Source: an uncultured Micrococcales bacterium
GTDB lineage: Bacteria > Actinomycetota > Actinomycetes > Actinomycetales > Microbacteriaceae
Reading direction: 5' to 3'
Length of the DNA stretch: 64,000 nt
Assembly (NCBI GenBank): GCA_913062975.1
Contig: CAJXZO010000001.1
Location: 186,001 to 250,000, forward strand
The notes beneath the pieces are model-generated. The model ran no database searches. It worked only from the letters and a program-made list of their open reading frames with translations, and was not told the origin of the DNA. A program made the position numbers and the translations under genes. Below are positions 56,469 through 64,000 of the stretch, in pieces; position 1 is the first letter of the stretch; the number at the start of each line of letters is the position of its first letter.

Positions 56469-57348
56469 CGAACCAGTAAAGAGCACCGGCCTGCACATCG
56501 GCGATGCCAAGCCAGGTGTTGCTAAAAAAGATCCAATCCTGGTAGCAGACCATGTCACCAGAAGTTTCGGTGGATTGACCGCGGTAGATGTTGAACACCT
56601 CGAGGTCCCAAGGGGAGCAATCACCGCCTTAATTGGACCAAATGGAGCGGGTAAAACAACATTTTTCAATCTGTTGACCGGTTTTGACACTCCCAACACT
56701 GGGGAAATGCACTTCGACGGAAAGAGCGTCAGGGGAATGCGCAGTCATCAGATTGCAAAACTCGGGCAGGTTCGAACCTTCCAGCTAACCAAGGCATTGA
56801 GCCTGCTAACCGTGTTGGAAAACATGAAACTTGGTGCCGGTAATCAGCTTGGTGAGGGAATCCTCAAGTCCCTAATTCCAAGCATTTGGAGGAAACAAGA
56901 GGCTGAAATAGAAGAGCGTGCAATTGAGCTTCTAAACCGCTTCAAGCTTTCTGAGAAGAAAGATGACTTTGCGGCCAGTCTGTCAGGTGGTCAAAGAAAG
57001 CTTCTAGAGATGGCAAGGGCTTTGATGACCAATCCATCACTTGTGATGCTGGATGAGCCTATGGCGGGTGTTAACCCGGCCCTTACCGAAAGTCTTTTGG
57101 GTCACGTTTTGGACCTCAAAAAAGAGGGCATGACGGTTTTGTTTGTTGAGCACGACATGCACATGGTTCGCCACATCGCCGACTGGGTGGTGGTTATGGC
57201 CGAGGGCAAGATTGTTGCAGAGGGTCCGCCCGACAGCGTAATGGAGGAGCAGGCGGTTATTGATGCCTATCTGGGAAGCCACCAGGAAACAGACCTTGGT
57301 GTCGTCACCGGTCGAGTTGATGCTAGTGAGGGTGGAGAGAAACAGTGA
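56458..57348 (+). CDS. livG: Branched-chain amino-acid ABC ATPase LivG
   Basis: 296 residues from a TTG start (56458) with AGGGAG 7-8 bases upstream, inside livM. About 25 polar residues precede the ATPase domain: Walker A GPNGAGKTT, signature LSGGQRKLLEMARALM, Walker B LVMLDEPMAGVNP and H-loop VEHDMHMV. A later start cannot be excluded. It forms the ATPase pair with LivF, whose GTG overlaps its stop by 4 bases. Confidence 0.93.
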   Translation: MSNNEPVKSTGLHIGDAKPGVAKKDPILVADHVTRSFGGLTAVDVEHLEVPRGAITALIGPNGAGKTTFFNLLTGFDTPNTGEMHFDGKSVRGMRSHQIAKLGQVRTFQLTKALSLLTVLENMKLGAGNQLGEGILKSLIPSIWRKQEAEIEERAIELLNRFKLSEKKDDFAASLSGGQRKLLEMARALMTNPSLVMLDEPMAGVNPALTESLLGHVLDLKKEGMTVLFVEHDMHMVRHIADWVVVMAEGKIVAEGPPDSVMEEQAVIDAYLGSHQETDLGVVTGRVDASEGGEKQ

Positions 57349-58064
57349 CCCCTGTAATAGAAGTAAAAAACCTTTTAGCGGGATATCTCCCCGGGGTCAA
57401 CATTCTCAACGGCGCCAACCTATATGCAAACAAGGGTGAATTGATTGGGATCATCGGCCCCAATGGTGCCGGTAAGTCAACCCTATTGAAGGCAATATTT
57501 GGGCTAGTGAACGTCCGAGATGGTTCAATTTCACTAAACGGCGAGGACATCACCGGCTTGAAGGCCAACAAGCTGGTTGCCAAGGGAGTTGGTTTTGTTC
57601 CTCAGAACAACAACGTATTCCCCTCACTGACCATTGAGGAAAACTTGCAGATGGGCATCTATCAAGACCCATCGCACTTTGACCAGCGCCTGGAATTCGT
57701 CGTTGACATCTTCGGTGAGCTTGGAAAGAGGCTTAAGCAGCGAGCTGGCTCTCTCTCCGGAGGTGAGCGCCAAATGGTCGCCATGGGAAGAGCTTTGATG
57801 ATGGACCCACAGGTCTTGCTCCTAGACGAGCCCAGCGCCGGTCTAAGCCCAGTTAGACAGGATGAAGCATTCATACGTGTCTCCGACATCAACAAGGCTG
57901 GTGTGACCACCATTATGGTGGAGCAAAATGCCCGTCGCTGCCTTCAGATCTCTGACCGTGGATATGTTCTTGACCAGGGTGTGGATGCGGTTGAGGGAAG
58001 CGGTAGGGAGCTCATGGATGACCCGAAGGTTGTCGAGCTCTACCTTGGTAGCCTCGGTGCGTAA
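57345..58064 (+). CDS. livF: Branched-chain amino-acid ABC ATPase LivF
   Basis: 239 residues, GTG start overlapping livG by 4 bases. Walker A GPNGAGKST, signature LSGGERQMVAMGRALM, Walker B VLLLDEPSAGLSP and H-loop VEQNARR are intact, and the C-terminus YLGSLGA is the usual LivF end. It is the second ATPase of the importer. A very small hydrophobic ORF overlaps its last codons. Confidence 0.95.
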   Translation: MTPVIEVKNLLAGYLPGVNILNGANLYANKGELIGIIGPNGAGKSTLLKAIFGLVNVRDGSISLNGEDITGLKANKLVAKGVGFVPQNNNVFPSLTIEENLQMGIYQDPSHFDQRLEFVVDIFGELGKRLKQRAGSLSGGERQMVAMGRALMMDPQVLLLDEPSAGLSPVRQDEAFIRVSDINKAGVTTIMVEQNARRCLQISDRGYVLDQGVDAVEGSGRELMDDPKVVELYLGSLGA

Positions 58065-58179
58065 ACAGGCTTACCTCCCAATCTGGATTGGTATAGGCGC
58101 TGCCATTGGTGTGGCAATAGACGAGGTTGGAGTCGGCATAGCTGTGGGAGTTGCTATTGGTGTGGCTCTATACAGCTGA
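58057..58179 (+). CDS. Tiny glycine-zipper membrane peptide
   Basis: 40 codons from GTG 58057, overlapping livF by 8 bases, to TGA 58179. The peptide has a short basic start (RKQ), then a hydrophobic stretch with Gly spaced every few residues (GIGAAIGVAIDEVGVGIAVGVAIG), interrupted by one Asp-Glu pair. This looks like a glycine-zipper hairpin of two membrane helices. It sits directly before the operon terminator at 58205. Similar small Gly-rich peptides occur in Actinobacteria, but I know of no function. Confidence 0.55.
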   Translation: MRKQAYLPIWIGIGAAIGVAIDEVGVGIAVGVAIGVALYS

Positions 58180-58204
58180 AAATAAGGAATAAAAGTTAAG
58201 TAAA

Positions 58205-58230
58205 AAACCCCGAGGTGAACCTCGGGGTTT
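58205..58230. terminator. Bidirectional terminator between livF operon and livJ
   Basis: AAACCCCGAGG (58205-58215) pairs with CCTCGGGGTTT (58220-58230) around a TGAA loop. T-runs lie on both sides (TTTTT on plus; TTTTTTACTT on minus), so it can end transcription of both convergent units. Confidence 0.9.
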
Positions 58231-58246
58231 TTCGGTGACTAGCTAA

Positions 58247-59497
58247 TTAGTCAATTGGAGCGAAGTTGTTGTCTGAACCGAACTGGTAGACAATTACTGA
58301 ACCCTCTGTTGGGTCCCCGACCTCGTCAAAGGTAATTGGGCTTGATACACCGTCGTAGTCGGCTACACCGCCACCATTGATGATCTCAGCACATTCAGCG
58401 AAGCTGGTGCACTTCTCGCCGTTACCTGAACCACCAGAAACTTCCTGCAACTTGTCAGCAATGGCACGTGAGTCGGTTGAATCCGCTGCCAGTGATGCAA
58501 GTGCCAAAAGTATGGTGGCGTCGTATGACTCAGCTCCGTATGAATATACGTTGTTCAAGTCATCGTTACCTAGCTCTACCCAGTAGTCGTTCATGCGGTC
58601 GTTGAACTCAACAACATCACGAGGGTCTACACCTGGCTGAGTTCCCTTGGCACCCTCAAGCAGGCCTGCCTCGAAGTCTTCTGAATAGTTTGAGAGGTTT
58701 CCATCAACTAGGTAGAAGTTTGATGCGTCGTACTGTGCTGCCAGGTCAGGAGCAATGGTCTTAAACTCATCGAAAGTGATAAGAACGATTGCGTCTGGGT
58801 CTACAGCCAATACCTCGTTGATCTGTGAGGTGAAGTTGGTGTCACCGGTGTTGTATGTTGGCGCAGCCAAAACCTCTCCACCAGTGGCCTCAAATACCTC
58901 GGTTACGCGATCACGCAGACCAGTGCCATATGGGTCGTTTAGAACGATCATGGCAATCTTCTCGTGTCCGTCAGCGGCGATCTGATTCGCTAGGACCTCA
59001 CCCTGCAATACGTCTGAAGGTGCTGTGCGGAAGTACAACCCATTGTCATCGTAGGTAGTGAAATCGGCAGAGGTGTTGGCTGGTGAGAACTGGATAACTC
59101 CAGAACCAGTAACCTGGTCGATAAACTGCAGTGAAACACCTGATGACGCGGCACCGATAATTCCAGCGACGCCTGCATTGAGCAGTCTTGGAACCTCAGT
59201 TTCGTAAGCTTTGTTGTCGGTGTCTCCAGAATCACCGAAGATCATCTGAAGTTCGATGCCAGCTCCAGCTGAATTGATCTCATTTTCGGCCAAGTAGACA
59301 CCAGCCTCCTCGGGTGGTCCCAGGAATGCAAGGTTTCCGGTGATTGGAAGTGCTGTACCGAGACATAGTTGAAGATTTTCGCTCTCCTCATCAAAGACAC
59401 AAGTCTCCTCGGTGGCTGTACAACCGGTCAATACCAAGGCTGCAGCAGCGGTAAGCGCTGATGCCTTGACTAGACCTGAACGTGAAAATGCGCTCAT
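58247..59497 (-). CDS. livJ: Branched-chain amino-acid binding lipoprotein LivJ-like
   Basis: 416 residues. The lipoprotein signal ends LVLTGC; the mature protein has the type I periplasmic-binding fold of the LivJ/LivK family with ALPITGNLAFLGPPEEAGV near the N-terminus and GAASSGVSLQF in the ligand region. Two extra cysteines near the start (TCVFDEE and LCLGT) may form a disulfide. It delivers branched-chain amino acids or related compounds to LivHMGF, which converges on it from the other strand. AAAGGAG lies 7 bases before the ATG, next to a 7-base hairpin (59510-59526) in the leader. The 242 bases upstream (59498-59739) are AT-rich and hold no gene. Confidence 0.92.
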   Translation of the reverse strand: MSAFSRSGLVKASALTAAAALVLTGCTATEETCVFDEESENLQLCLGTALPITGNLAFLGPPEEAGVYLAENEINSAGAGIELQMIFGDSGDTDNKAYETEVPRLLNAGVAGIIGAASSGVSLQFIDQVTGSGVIQFSPANTSADFTTYDDNGLYFRTAPSDVLQGEVLANQIAADGHEKIAMIVLNDPYGTGLRDRVTEVFEATGGEVLAAPTYNTGDTNFTSQINEVLAVDPDAIVLITFDEFKTIAPDLAAQYDASNFYLVDGNLSNYSEDFEAGLLEGAKGTQPGVDPRDVVEFNDRMNDYWVELGNDDLNNVYSYGAESYDATILLALASLAADSTDSRAIADKLQEVSGGSGNGEKCTSFAECAEIINGGGVADYDGVSSPITFDEVGDPTEGSVIVYQFGSDNNFAPID

Positions 59498-59739
59498 TAG
59501 TTAGCTCCTTTGTTTTGCTAAAACAACTCTGACGCACGCCAAAGTTGACCCGTAAAGAATAGTAAGTAAACACGATTCCTAGAGAGTGTTAAGTATAAGA
59601 AACACCAACAATCTTCCTGTTATCGGCACTAATTACGTAACATTTTTATAAAGTACAGAATATTTCGTTGAATGTTATCAATTCCTCGACGGAATTGCCT
59701 GTAAATCACCGAATGGTTGCGACATGTAACAATCAGGTT

Positions 59740-60648
59740 TCAAGTTGCTACCGTGAGCCGCATGCGATTGGCTCTAAAAGCGTCAAAAGTTAGAATCATA
59801 AGCCCAATCCAAACCAGGATAAACCCGGCCCAGCGAACTGGTCCCATCTCTTCTCCGAAGTAATAAAGTCCGAGCGTGAATTGAATCAGGGGGGTTAAGT
59901 ACTGAATAAATCCAATTGAGGACAATTGGATTCGACTTGCCGCAGCTCCGAACAAGATCAAAGGAACTGCTGTCATGAGGCCAAATGCCACCAGTGCACT
60001 GGTGCCTGCAACACCCACCACTCCAAACTGAATCTGCACAAAGCTTCCAATAATCAACAACTGAATGATTGCAAATGGAAGCAGCACACCACTTTCAATG
60101 GTGAAGCTGTGAATAGCTCGCACCTTTGATCCCATTTTGTTTTTAGCCAAGCTATACATGCCAAAACTTGCCGCCAAGATAAACGCAATCCAAGGGGGTC
60201 TTCCATAATCAACACCGACCACGATTACTGCAACGAAGCCAAACCCCAGAGACACCCACTGCAAAGGCCTGAGCTTTTCTTTTAACACCAAGACTCCGAG
60301 CAAAACTGTGAACAGTGGGTTTATGAAATATCCAAGTGATGTCTCAATCACATTGCCGGTTGCGACTCCGAAAACATAGGTCTGCCAGTTGGCATAAATA
60401 AACACAGCGGCGATGAAAACCCAAATAAGACTTTTCGGTTTTCTAAACAGCGTGACAATCGGTCCCCAACCGCGAGTGATGGTGACAATAAGTGATGCTA
60501 AAACAAAGCCAAACACCACTCGCCAGACAACAACTTCGAAAGGGGAGGCGAAACTGGCAGCATCGATAAAGAGAGGGAATGAGCCCCAGATCAGGTATGC
60601 GAACACCGCAAGCATCGCTCCAAGCACTGGCTCTGAAAATTTGTTCAC
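59740..60648 (-). CDS. rarD: EamA-family transporter, RarD type
   Basis: 302 residues with about ten membrane helices. The N-terminal AVFAYLIWGSFPLF and the following VVWRVVFGF, NWQTYVFGVATGNVIETSLGYFINPL and FIQYLTPLIQF are signature stretches of RarD. The family is annotated from chloramphenicol sensitivity phenotypes, but the transported substrate is unknown. It lies downstream of groES on the same strand, after the groES terminator. Confidence 0.93.
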   Translation of the reverse strand: MNKFSEPVLGAMLAVFAYLIWGSFPLFIDAASFASPFEVVVWRVVFGFVLASLIVTITRGWGPIVTLFRKPKSLIWVFIAAVFIYANWQTYVFGVATGNVIETSLGYFINPLFTVLLGVLVLKEKLRPLQWVSLGFGFVAVIVVGVDYGRPPWIAFILAASFGMYSLAKNKMGSKVRAIHSFTIESGVLLPFAIIQLLIIGSFVQIQFGVVGVAGTSALVAFGLMTAVPLILFGAAASRIQLSSIGFIQYLTPLIQFTLGLYYFGEEMGPVRWAGFILVWIGLMILTFDAFRANRMRLTVAT

Positions 60649-60670
60649 TGAGCAATATTAGAGCAATAAA

Positions 60671-60694
60671 AAACCCCGGGCGTACCCGGGGTTT
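60671..60694 (-). terminator. Intrinsic terminator of groES
   Basis: AAACCCCGGG (60671-60680) pairs with CCCGGGGTTT (60685-60694) around a CGTA loop. On the minus strand it is followed by TTTTTTATT. It separates groES from rarD, showing that groES has no groEL behind it. Confidence 0.9.
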
Positions 60695-60706
60695 CTAAAT
60701 TCGGTT

Positions 60707-61000
60707 TTAGCCTACGATTGCCAGCACATCACGTGCGCTGAGAACCAGTAGCTCTTCTCCGCCATACTTCAGCTCAGTGCCTCCGTATTTCGAGAAAATA
60801 ACCTTGTCGCCAACTTGGACATCAACCGGAATGCGGTCTCCGTCATCATTGAAACGGCCAGGTCCGACAGCAACTACTTCTGCCTCCTGGGGCTTTTCTT
60901 TTGCAGTATCTGGAATAACCAATCCAGATGCGGTTACCTGCTCTGCTTCTAGTGGGCGAACCACAATTCGATCTTCTAGTGGTTTGATTGAAACCGACAC
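60707..61000 (-). CDS. groES: Co-chaperonin GroES
   Basis: 97 residues of normal length: [16 protein letters not shown] at the start, the mobile loop [26 protein letters not shown], and the C-terminal [17 protein letters not shown]. It caps GroEL during folding. It is a single gene with its own terminator; groEL is not adjacent. The promoter carries two CIRCE operators, so HrcA control is expected. Confidence 0.97.
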   Translation of the reverse strand: MSVSIKPLEDRIVVRPLEAEQVTASGLVIPDTAKEKPQEAEVVAVGPGRFNDDGDRIPVDVQVGDKVIFSKYGGTELKYGGEELLVLSARDVLAIVG

Positions 61001-61030
61001 TTTGACCTCTTCTTAAACTCAAGAACTTAT

Positions 61031-61057
61031 CTAGCAATCTCGGAATTCGAGTGCTAA
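61031..61057. promoter_or_regulatory. CIRCE operator, proximal copy
   Basis: CTAGCAATC, nine bases, GAGTGCTAA. Compared with the consensus TTAGCACTC-N9-GAGTGCTAA, two bases of the left arm differ and the right arm is perfect. It lies just downstream of the groES -10 box. Confidence 0.75.
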
Positions 61058-61061
61058 GAAA

Positions 61062-61090
61062 ACTTTAGAGAAGAATTAGCACTCAGTCAA
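61062..61090 (-). promoter_or_regulatory. groES promoter
   Basis: On the minus strand TTGACT (61085-61090) and TAAAGT (61062-61067) are separated by exactly 17 bases, a strong housekeeping-type promoter. The -35 lies in the spacer of the distal CIRCE, and the -10 lies between the two CIRCE copies. Confidence 0.75.
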
Positions 61091-61102
61091 GGTGAGTGCC
61101 AA
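61076..61102. promoter_or_regulatory. CIRCE operator, distal copy
   Basis: TTAGCACTC, nine bases, GAGTGCCAA: a perfect left arm and one difference in the right arm from the HrcA-binding consensus. It covers the groES -35 box and ends 25 bases before the divergent methyltransferase start. Confidence 0.9.
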
Positions 61103-61115
61103 GTGTCGCTATTGG

Positions 61116-61121
61116 TAGTTT
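61116..61121 (+). promoter_or_regulatory. Candidate leaderless -10 box of the methyltransferase gene
   Basis: TAGTTT lies 6 bases before the GTG at 61128. Its promoter region would overlap the distal CIRCE, so HrcA could also affect this gene. Confidence 0.4.
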
Positions 61122-61127
61122 TAGCTG

Positions 61128-62306
61128 GTGGAGAAAAATATTGCCCGAGCCCTGCTCACTGAGCCAGCTCTAAAACTTCTAAACGAGATTGATCAGGTCG
61201 AACTGAGTGATGAACTAGGGCTTAGCAGCAGGCTAAGAAAAACTCATACACCAGAATTAGTGAGCGCCTGCATCACTCAAGCCAAACTTAGACAAAAAGC
61301 CGAGAAGAAATTCGGGCCCTTTGCAAAGAAAATGCTTTTCACTAAAGAGGGCTTAGAGCAGGCCACCAGGCTGACAGTTTCAGCCCAGCGTGTTCCGAGG
61401 TTTCAAAAAGCGGGCATTGAATCAATTGTTGACCTTGGATGCGGCATAGCGGGTGATGCAATGGCCTTTGCAAGTTTTGGTATGAACGTGACAGCCGTGG
61501 AACTGGATGAAGTGACAGCAGCTTTTGCCCAATTCAACAGCTCCCGCTTGGGGGTAAACGTCATTCATGAAAATGCCGAGAACGTCGATATAGAAAAATA
61601 TCCAGCTTTTTTTGCAGATCCCGCCAGAAGAAAAACCACCGGCAATCAACAAAGGGTTTCAAAATACGACTACTCCCCCTCGCTTGATTGGCTGATCAAT
61701 GAAGTCGCCGCTAAAAAACCAACGGCCATCAAATTAGGACCAGCCGATGATTACAAACAGTTTGGCGATGAGTTTGACTATGAGTGGATATCTGATTCCG
61801 GTGAGTTAGTTGAATTGACCCTTTATTCAAATCAACTCAGAGGAAACTCAATCAGGCAAGCGAGGCTTTTGAGCAAGGGGGAGGTTCATGTCTTTGGTGC
61901 AAACAGTTTCATTTCAAAAAAACCCGATGTTCGAGAACTAGGCAACTACATTTATGAACCCGATGCTTCACTGATTCGCTCTGGACTGATGGGAGAGTAT
62001 GCGATTGAAAATGGTCTAGGCCTAATGGACGAGAAGATCGCCTACCTAACTTCTGATGAGGAGCTTCGCTCTCCCTGGCTTAGGGGCTTTGAGATTTTAG
62101 AGGTCTGGCCCTTTGATGAAAAATTCATCGCCAGAGAATTGAAGGCTCGCTCCATTGGAATCTTGGAAATTAAAAAAAGAGGTGTGGATCTAATAGCGGA
62201 GCAATTTAGAAAAAAACTCAAGTTAACTGGAAAGGGTGCCGCCAGCTTAATAGTGACCAAGCGGGGCGACACCCGAATAGCACTTTTAGGGAAACCTATC
62301 CACTAG
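61128..62306 (+). CDS. Class I SAM-dependent methyltransferase with THUMP-like C-terminal domain
   Basis: 392 residues from a GTG start. An N-terminal helical region (about 1-90) leads to a Rossmann methyltransferase core with motif I VDLGCGIAGDAMAF (about 101-114), an acidic residue in TAVELDEV and a catalytic-type loop ADPARR near 163. The C-terminal part resembles the THUMP-like domain of actinobacterial methyltransferases, which suggests an RNA or nucleic-acid substrate, but none is established here. It is divergent from groES and shares its upstream region. Confidence 0.85.
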   Translation: MEKNIARALLTEPALKLLNEIDQVELSDELGLSSRLRKTHTPELVSACITQAKLRQKAEKKFGPFAKKMLFTKEGLEQATRLTVSAQRVPRFQKAGIESIVDLGCGIAGDAMAFASFGMNVTAVELDEVTAAFAQFNSSRLGVNVIHENAENVDIEKYPAFFADPARRKTTGNQQRVSKYDYSPSLDWLINEVAAKKPTAIKLGPADDYKQFGDEFDYEWISDSGELVELTLYSNQLRGNSIRQARLLSKGEVHVFGANSFISKKPDVRELGNYIYEPDASLIRSGLMGEYAIENGLGLMDEKIAYLTSDEELRSPWLRGFEILEVWPFDEKFIARELKARSIGILEIKKRGVDLIAEQFRKKLKLTGKGAASLIVTKRGDTRIALLGKPIH

Positions 62307-62422
62307 ATGGCTCTCCTAGTGGAGCGGAATTATGAATACGGCTGGAGTCCAAATTCATCTAAAAAGCGCTATTGGTGTCAACGAGTTAACTCAGAGCAAA
62401 CATTCCCAGTTTTATAACAAAT

Positions 62423-63910
62423 TTATAAACTTTGAACTTTGCTAACTTCCATCGTTGATTCCGAACCAAAACCCAAACTTGAGGGCTCTCTGCCTGCCAT
62501 TACCAACTGAGCACCCAGACTTGCGATCATTGCCCCGTTGTCCGTGCAGAGAGAAAATTTTGGAATTCTTAGCTCAATTCCAGCCTCATCACATTTCTGT
62601 TTAGCCAGCTCGCGCAAGCGAGCATTGGCCGTAACTCCCCCACCCAGAATCAAACGTGGGACACCATATTCAGCGCAGGCCTTGACTGCCTTAGTTACCA
62701 ACACATCCACCACAGCTTCTCTAAAGCTGGCTGCGACATCGGAAACCTGAACTTCTTCACCTGCCTCCTCTGCTTTTTCAACGTAGCGAGCAACGGCAGT
62801 TTTCAACCCGCTGAAGCTGAAGTCATACTTATGTTCGGCCATGTCCTTGGGCAGACTTAGCCCTCTTGGGAACCAAATCGCATACGGGTTTCCATTGATT
62901 GCAACCTTGTCTATCTCAGGCCCTCCCGGATAGGGCAAACCCAAAACCCTTGCTACCTTGTCAAAAGCTTCACCAGCAGCGTCATCAATTGTTTCTCCCA
63001 AGAGTTCAACATCGTCTAATAAATCCCTGACCAAAAGCAGTGAGGTGTGACCACCGCTGACAAGCAAAGCAATGCTGGGGGTTTGCAGACTGCCCCGCTC
63101 CAAGATGTCAGCTCCAACATGCCCAACCAAGTGATTCACCGCATAAATAGGTTTATCTTGGGCAACTGCGATTGCCTTGGCCGCTCCGATGCCGACCATC
63201 AAAGCTCCTGACAGTCCGGGCCCATTGGTGACAGATATTGCATTTAGATCAGCAATCTCAATTCCTGCTTCTGACAGTGCTGAATCGATGGTTGGCTTCA
63301 GTGCTTCTAGGTGTGCTCTTGCGGCGACCTCTGGAACGACTCCTCCGAATCGGGCATGAATCTCCATGGAGCTGTTTAGAGCGTTAGAAATAAGCCTATT
63401 TCCCCTAACAATGCCAACTCCGGTCTCATCGCAGCTTGTTTCAATTCCCATTACAAGTGGTTGATAAATCTCTTTGCGCATCACAAGAGCATCCACCCCA
63501 GCTGGCTGATAGTAGTTTTTTCTTGTGTCAATATGTTCAAATTCAAAGCCTTGATAGAGCTTGATGGCACCTGGGTTGTCTGCTCGAACATCTAAAAACA
63601 GATTTTCAGCACCATGTCGGGTTGCCAGTTGAATCATTCGCTCCACCAATTGCCTTGCTAGACCCTGCCTTCTGTGAGACTCGGCAATGGCAATGGTGTT
63701 GATATCCGCTTGAAAGCTACCCGGAGGAGAAGAAAGACCTGCATAGCCAACAACCTTTTCATCTTCAGTAATAACCAAATAATTGGTATGACTCGCTTCG
63801 CTATCTGCGGTTAGGTTTTGCTTCGACCAAGCGTCTGATTGAAAAATCTGCTTTTCTAGCCGATAAACATCATCAATATCGGTGCTGACCAATTCTCTGA
63901 TTTGTATCAT
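62423..63910 (-). CDS. tsaD: Fusion of RimI-type N-acetyltransferase and TsaD (tRNA A37 threonylcarbamoyltransferase)
   Basis: 495 residues in one frame. Residues 1-150 are a GNAT acetyltransferase of the RimI type, with the acetyl-CoA loop RRQGLARQL and [13 protein letters not shown]. From about residue 154 it is a full-length TsaD of about 340 residues: [15 protein letters not shown], the metal histidines in [29 protein letters not shown] and [11 protein letters not shown]. RimI acetylates ribosomal protein N-termini; TsaD attaches threonylcarbamoyl to A37 of tRNAs, working with TsaB. In most Actinobacteria these are two adjacent genes. The ATG overlaps the tsaB stop by 4 bases. Confidence 0.93.
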   Translation of the reverse strand: MIQIRELVSTDIDDVYRLEKQIFQSDAWSKQNLTADSEASHTNYLVITEDEKVVGYAGLSSPPGSFQADINTIAIAESHRRQGLARQLVERMIQLATRHGAENLFLDVRADNPGAIKLYQGFEFEHIDTRKNYYQPAGVDALVMRKEIYQPLVMGIETSCDETGVGIVRGNRLISNALNSSMEIHARFGGVVPEVAARAHLEALKPTIDSALSEAGIEIADLNAISVTNGPGLSGALMVGIGAAKAIAVAQDKPIYAVNHLVGHVGADILERGSLQTPSIALLVSGGHTSLLLVRDLLDDVELLGETIDDAAGEAFDKVARVLGLPYPGGPEIDKVAINGNPYAIWFPRGLSLPKDMAEHKYDFSFSGLKTAVARYVEKAEEAGEEVQVSDVAASFREAVVDVLVTKAVKACAEYGVPRLILGGGVTANARLRELAKQKCDEAGIELRIPKFSLCTDNGAMIASLGAQLVMAGREPSSLGFGSESTMEVSKVQSL

Positions 63911-64000
63911 CCGGTCACCCGCTTTTTGGTTGAGGGCGTAACATCTGGAGACCTCAGATAAAGAGCTGTTGCGTCATGCAATTCAACACCTGCGGCAATT
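63907..64000 (-). CDS. tsaB: TsaB (tRNA threonylcarbamoyladenosine complex dimerization subunit), C-terminal end
   Basis: Only the last 30 or so codons are in the window. The frame reads [19 protein letters not shown] and stops at TGA overlapping the RimI-TsaD ATG by 4 bases. The YLR-PD-T-P ending is typical of actinobacterial TsaB, and the gene order tsaB-rimI-tsaD supports it. The rest lies outside. Confidence 0.75.
   Translation of the reverse strand, partial: IAAGVELHDATALYLRSPDVTPSTKKRVTG

Noticed and set aside
57928-58056. Longer 83-codon version of the glycine-zipper ORF
   Set aside because: The upstream part runs in another frame through livF and has no family features; only the 40-codon end looks like a protein.
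62299-62323. Inverted repeat TCCACTAG/CTAGTGGA at the end of the methyltransferase gene, possible terminator
   Set aside because: No T-run follows on either strand. The rest of 62307-62422 shows no gene or clear signal.

Overview
The window looks like a stretch of chromosome from a compact, free-living actinobacterium. Diagnostic Actinobacteria-type neighbours include a GuaB3 paralogue beside guaB, a DUF6350 membrane protein between sucD and purN, a DUF3817 protein next to guaA, and an LpdA-type quinone reductase near punA/pmmB. The order lpdA-punA-pmmB-add-deoA-cdd-sdhCDAB resembles that of Mycobacterium tuberculosis. Base composition is roughly balanced by eye (not counted), which is low for this phylum. 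Genes are packed with 1-4 base overlaps, and even convergent genes overlap at their 3' ends. I infer a streamlined Microbacteriaceae-like lineage such as the freshwater/marine Luna group (Rhodoluna/Aquiluna), with moderate confidence. No rRNA, tRNA, CRISPR array, insertion sequence or phage gene was seen.

Layout. 1-739: 3' end of a biotin-dependent acyl-CoA carboxylase alpha chain. 736-2133: LpdA-like quinone reductase. 2194-13180: nucleoside uptake and salvage. BmpA with a three-gene ABC importer brings nucleosides in. Cdd, DeoA, Add and PunA deaminate and phosphorolyse them, and PmmB is placed to feed the released sugar phosphate into central metabolism. A soluble PTS IIA/IIB pair closes the operon. 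13306-14409: manC. 14501-18277: sdhCDAB plus a Tat/lipoprotein Rieske protein. 18274-21674: PTS enzyme I, exonuclease III and TrpS. 21700-25213: an FMN riboswitch followed by ribD-ribE-ribBA-ribH. 25247-29591: a small membrane protein, an ABC exporter, kynureninase and a broken tryptophan 2,3-dioxygenase gene.

29575-32644: one-carbon genes folD, glyA and purU. 32609-34960: a glycine-rich, membrane-anchored surface protein. 35017-36234: NADP isocitrate dehydrogenase. 36300-39865: a heterodimeric ABC exporter. 39906-45368: purH-purN-DUF6350-sucD-sucC. 45424-53977: guaB-guaB3-surf1-DUF3817-guaA-gdpD-pcrA. 54106-59497: a branched-chain amino-acid ABC system (livHMGF plus convergent livJ) with an upstream small ORF and hairpin and a tiny glycine-zipper ORF. 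59740-64000: rarD, groES under two CIRCE operators, a THUMP-like methyltransferase, a RimI-TsaD fusion and the end of tsaB.

The most unusual points are: a kynA pseudogene with three lesions within 86 bases next to an intact kynU; a guaA gene with no canonical start codon, where one base appears to have destroyed both the upstream stop and the guaA start; a PTS IIA/IIB pair without a membrane IIC inside a nucleoside operon; a LivH permease carrying an extracytoplasmic domain; the RimI-TsaD fusion; groES standing alone behind a double CIRCE; and repeated leaderless promoter spacing (TAnnnT, then 6-7 bases to the start codon).
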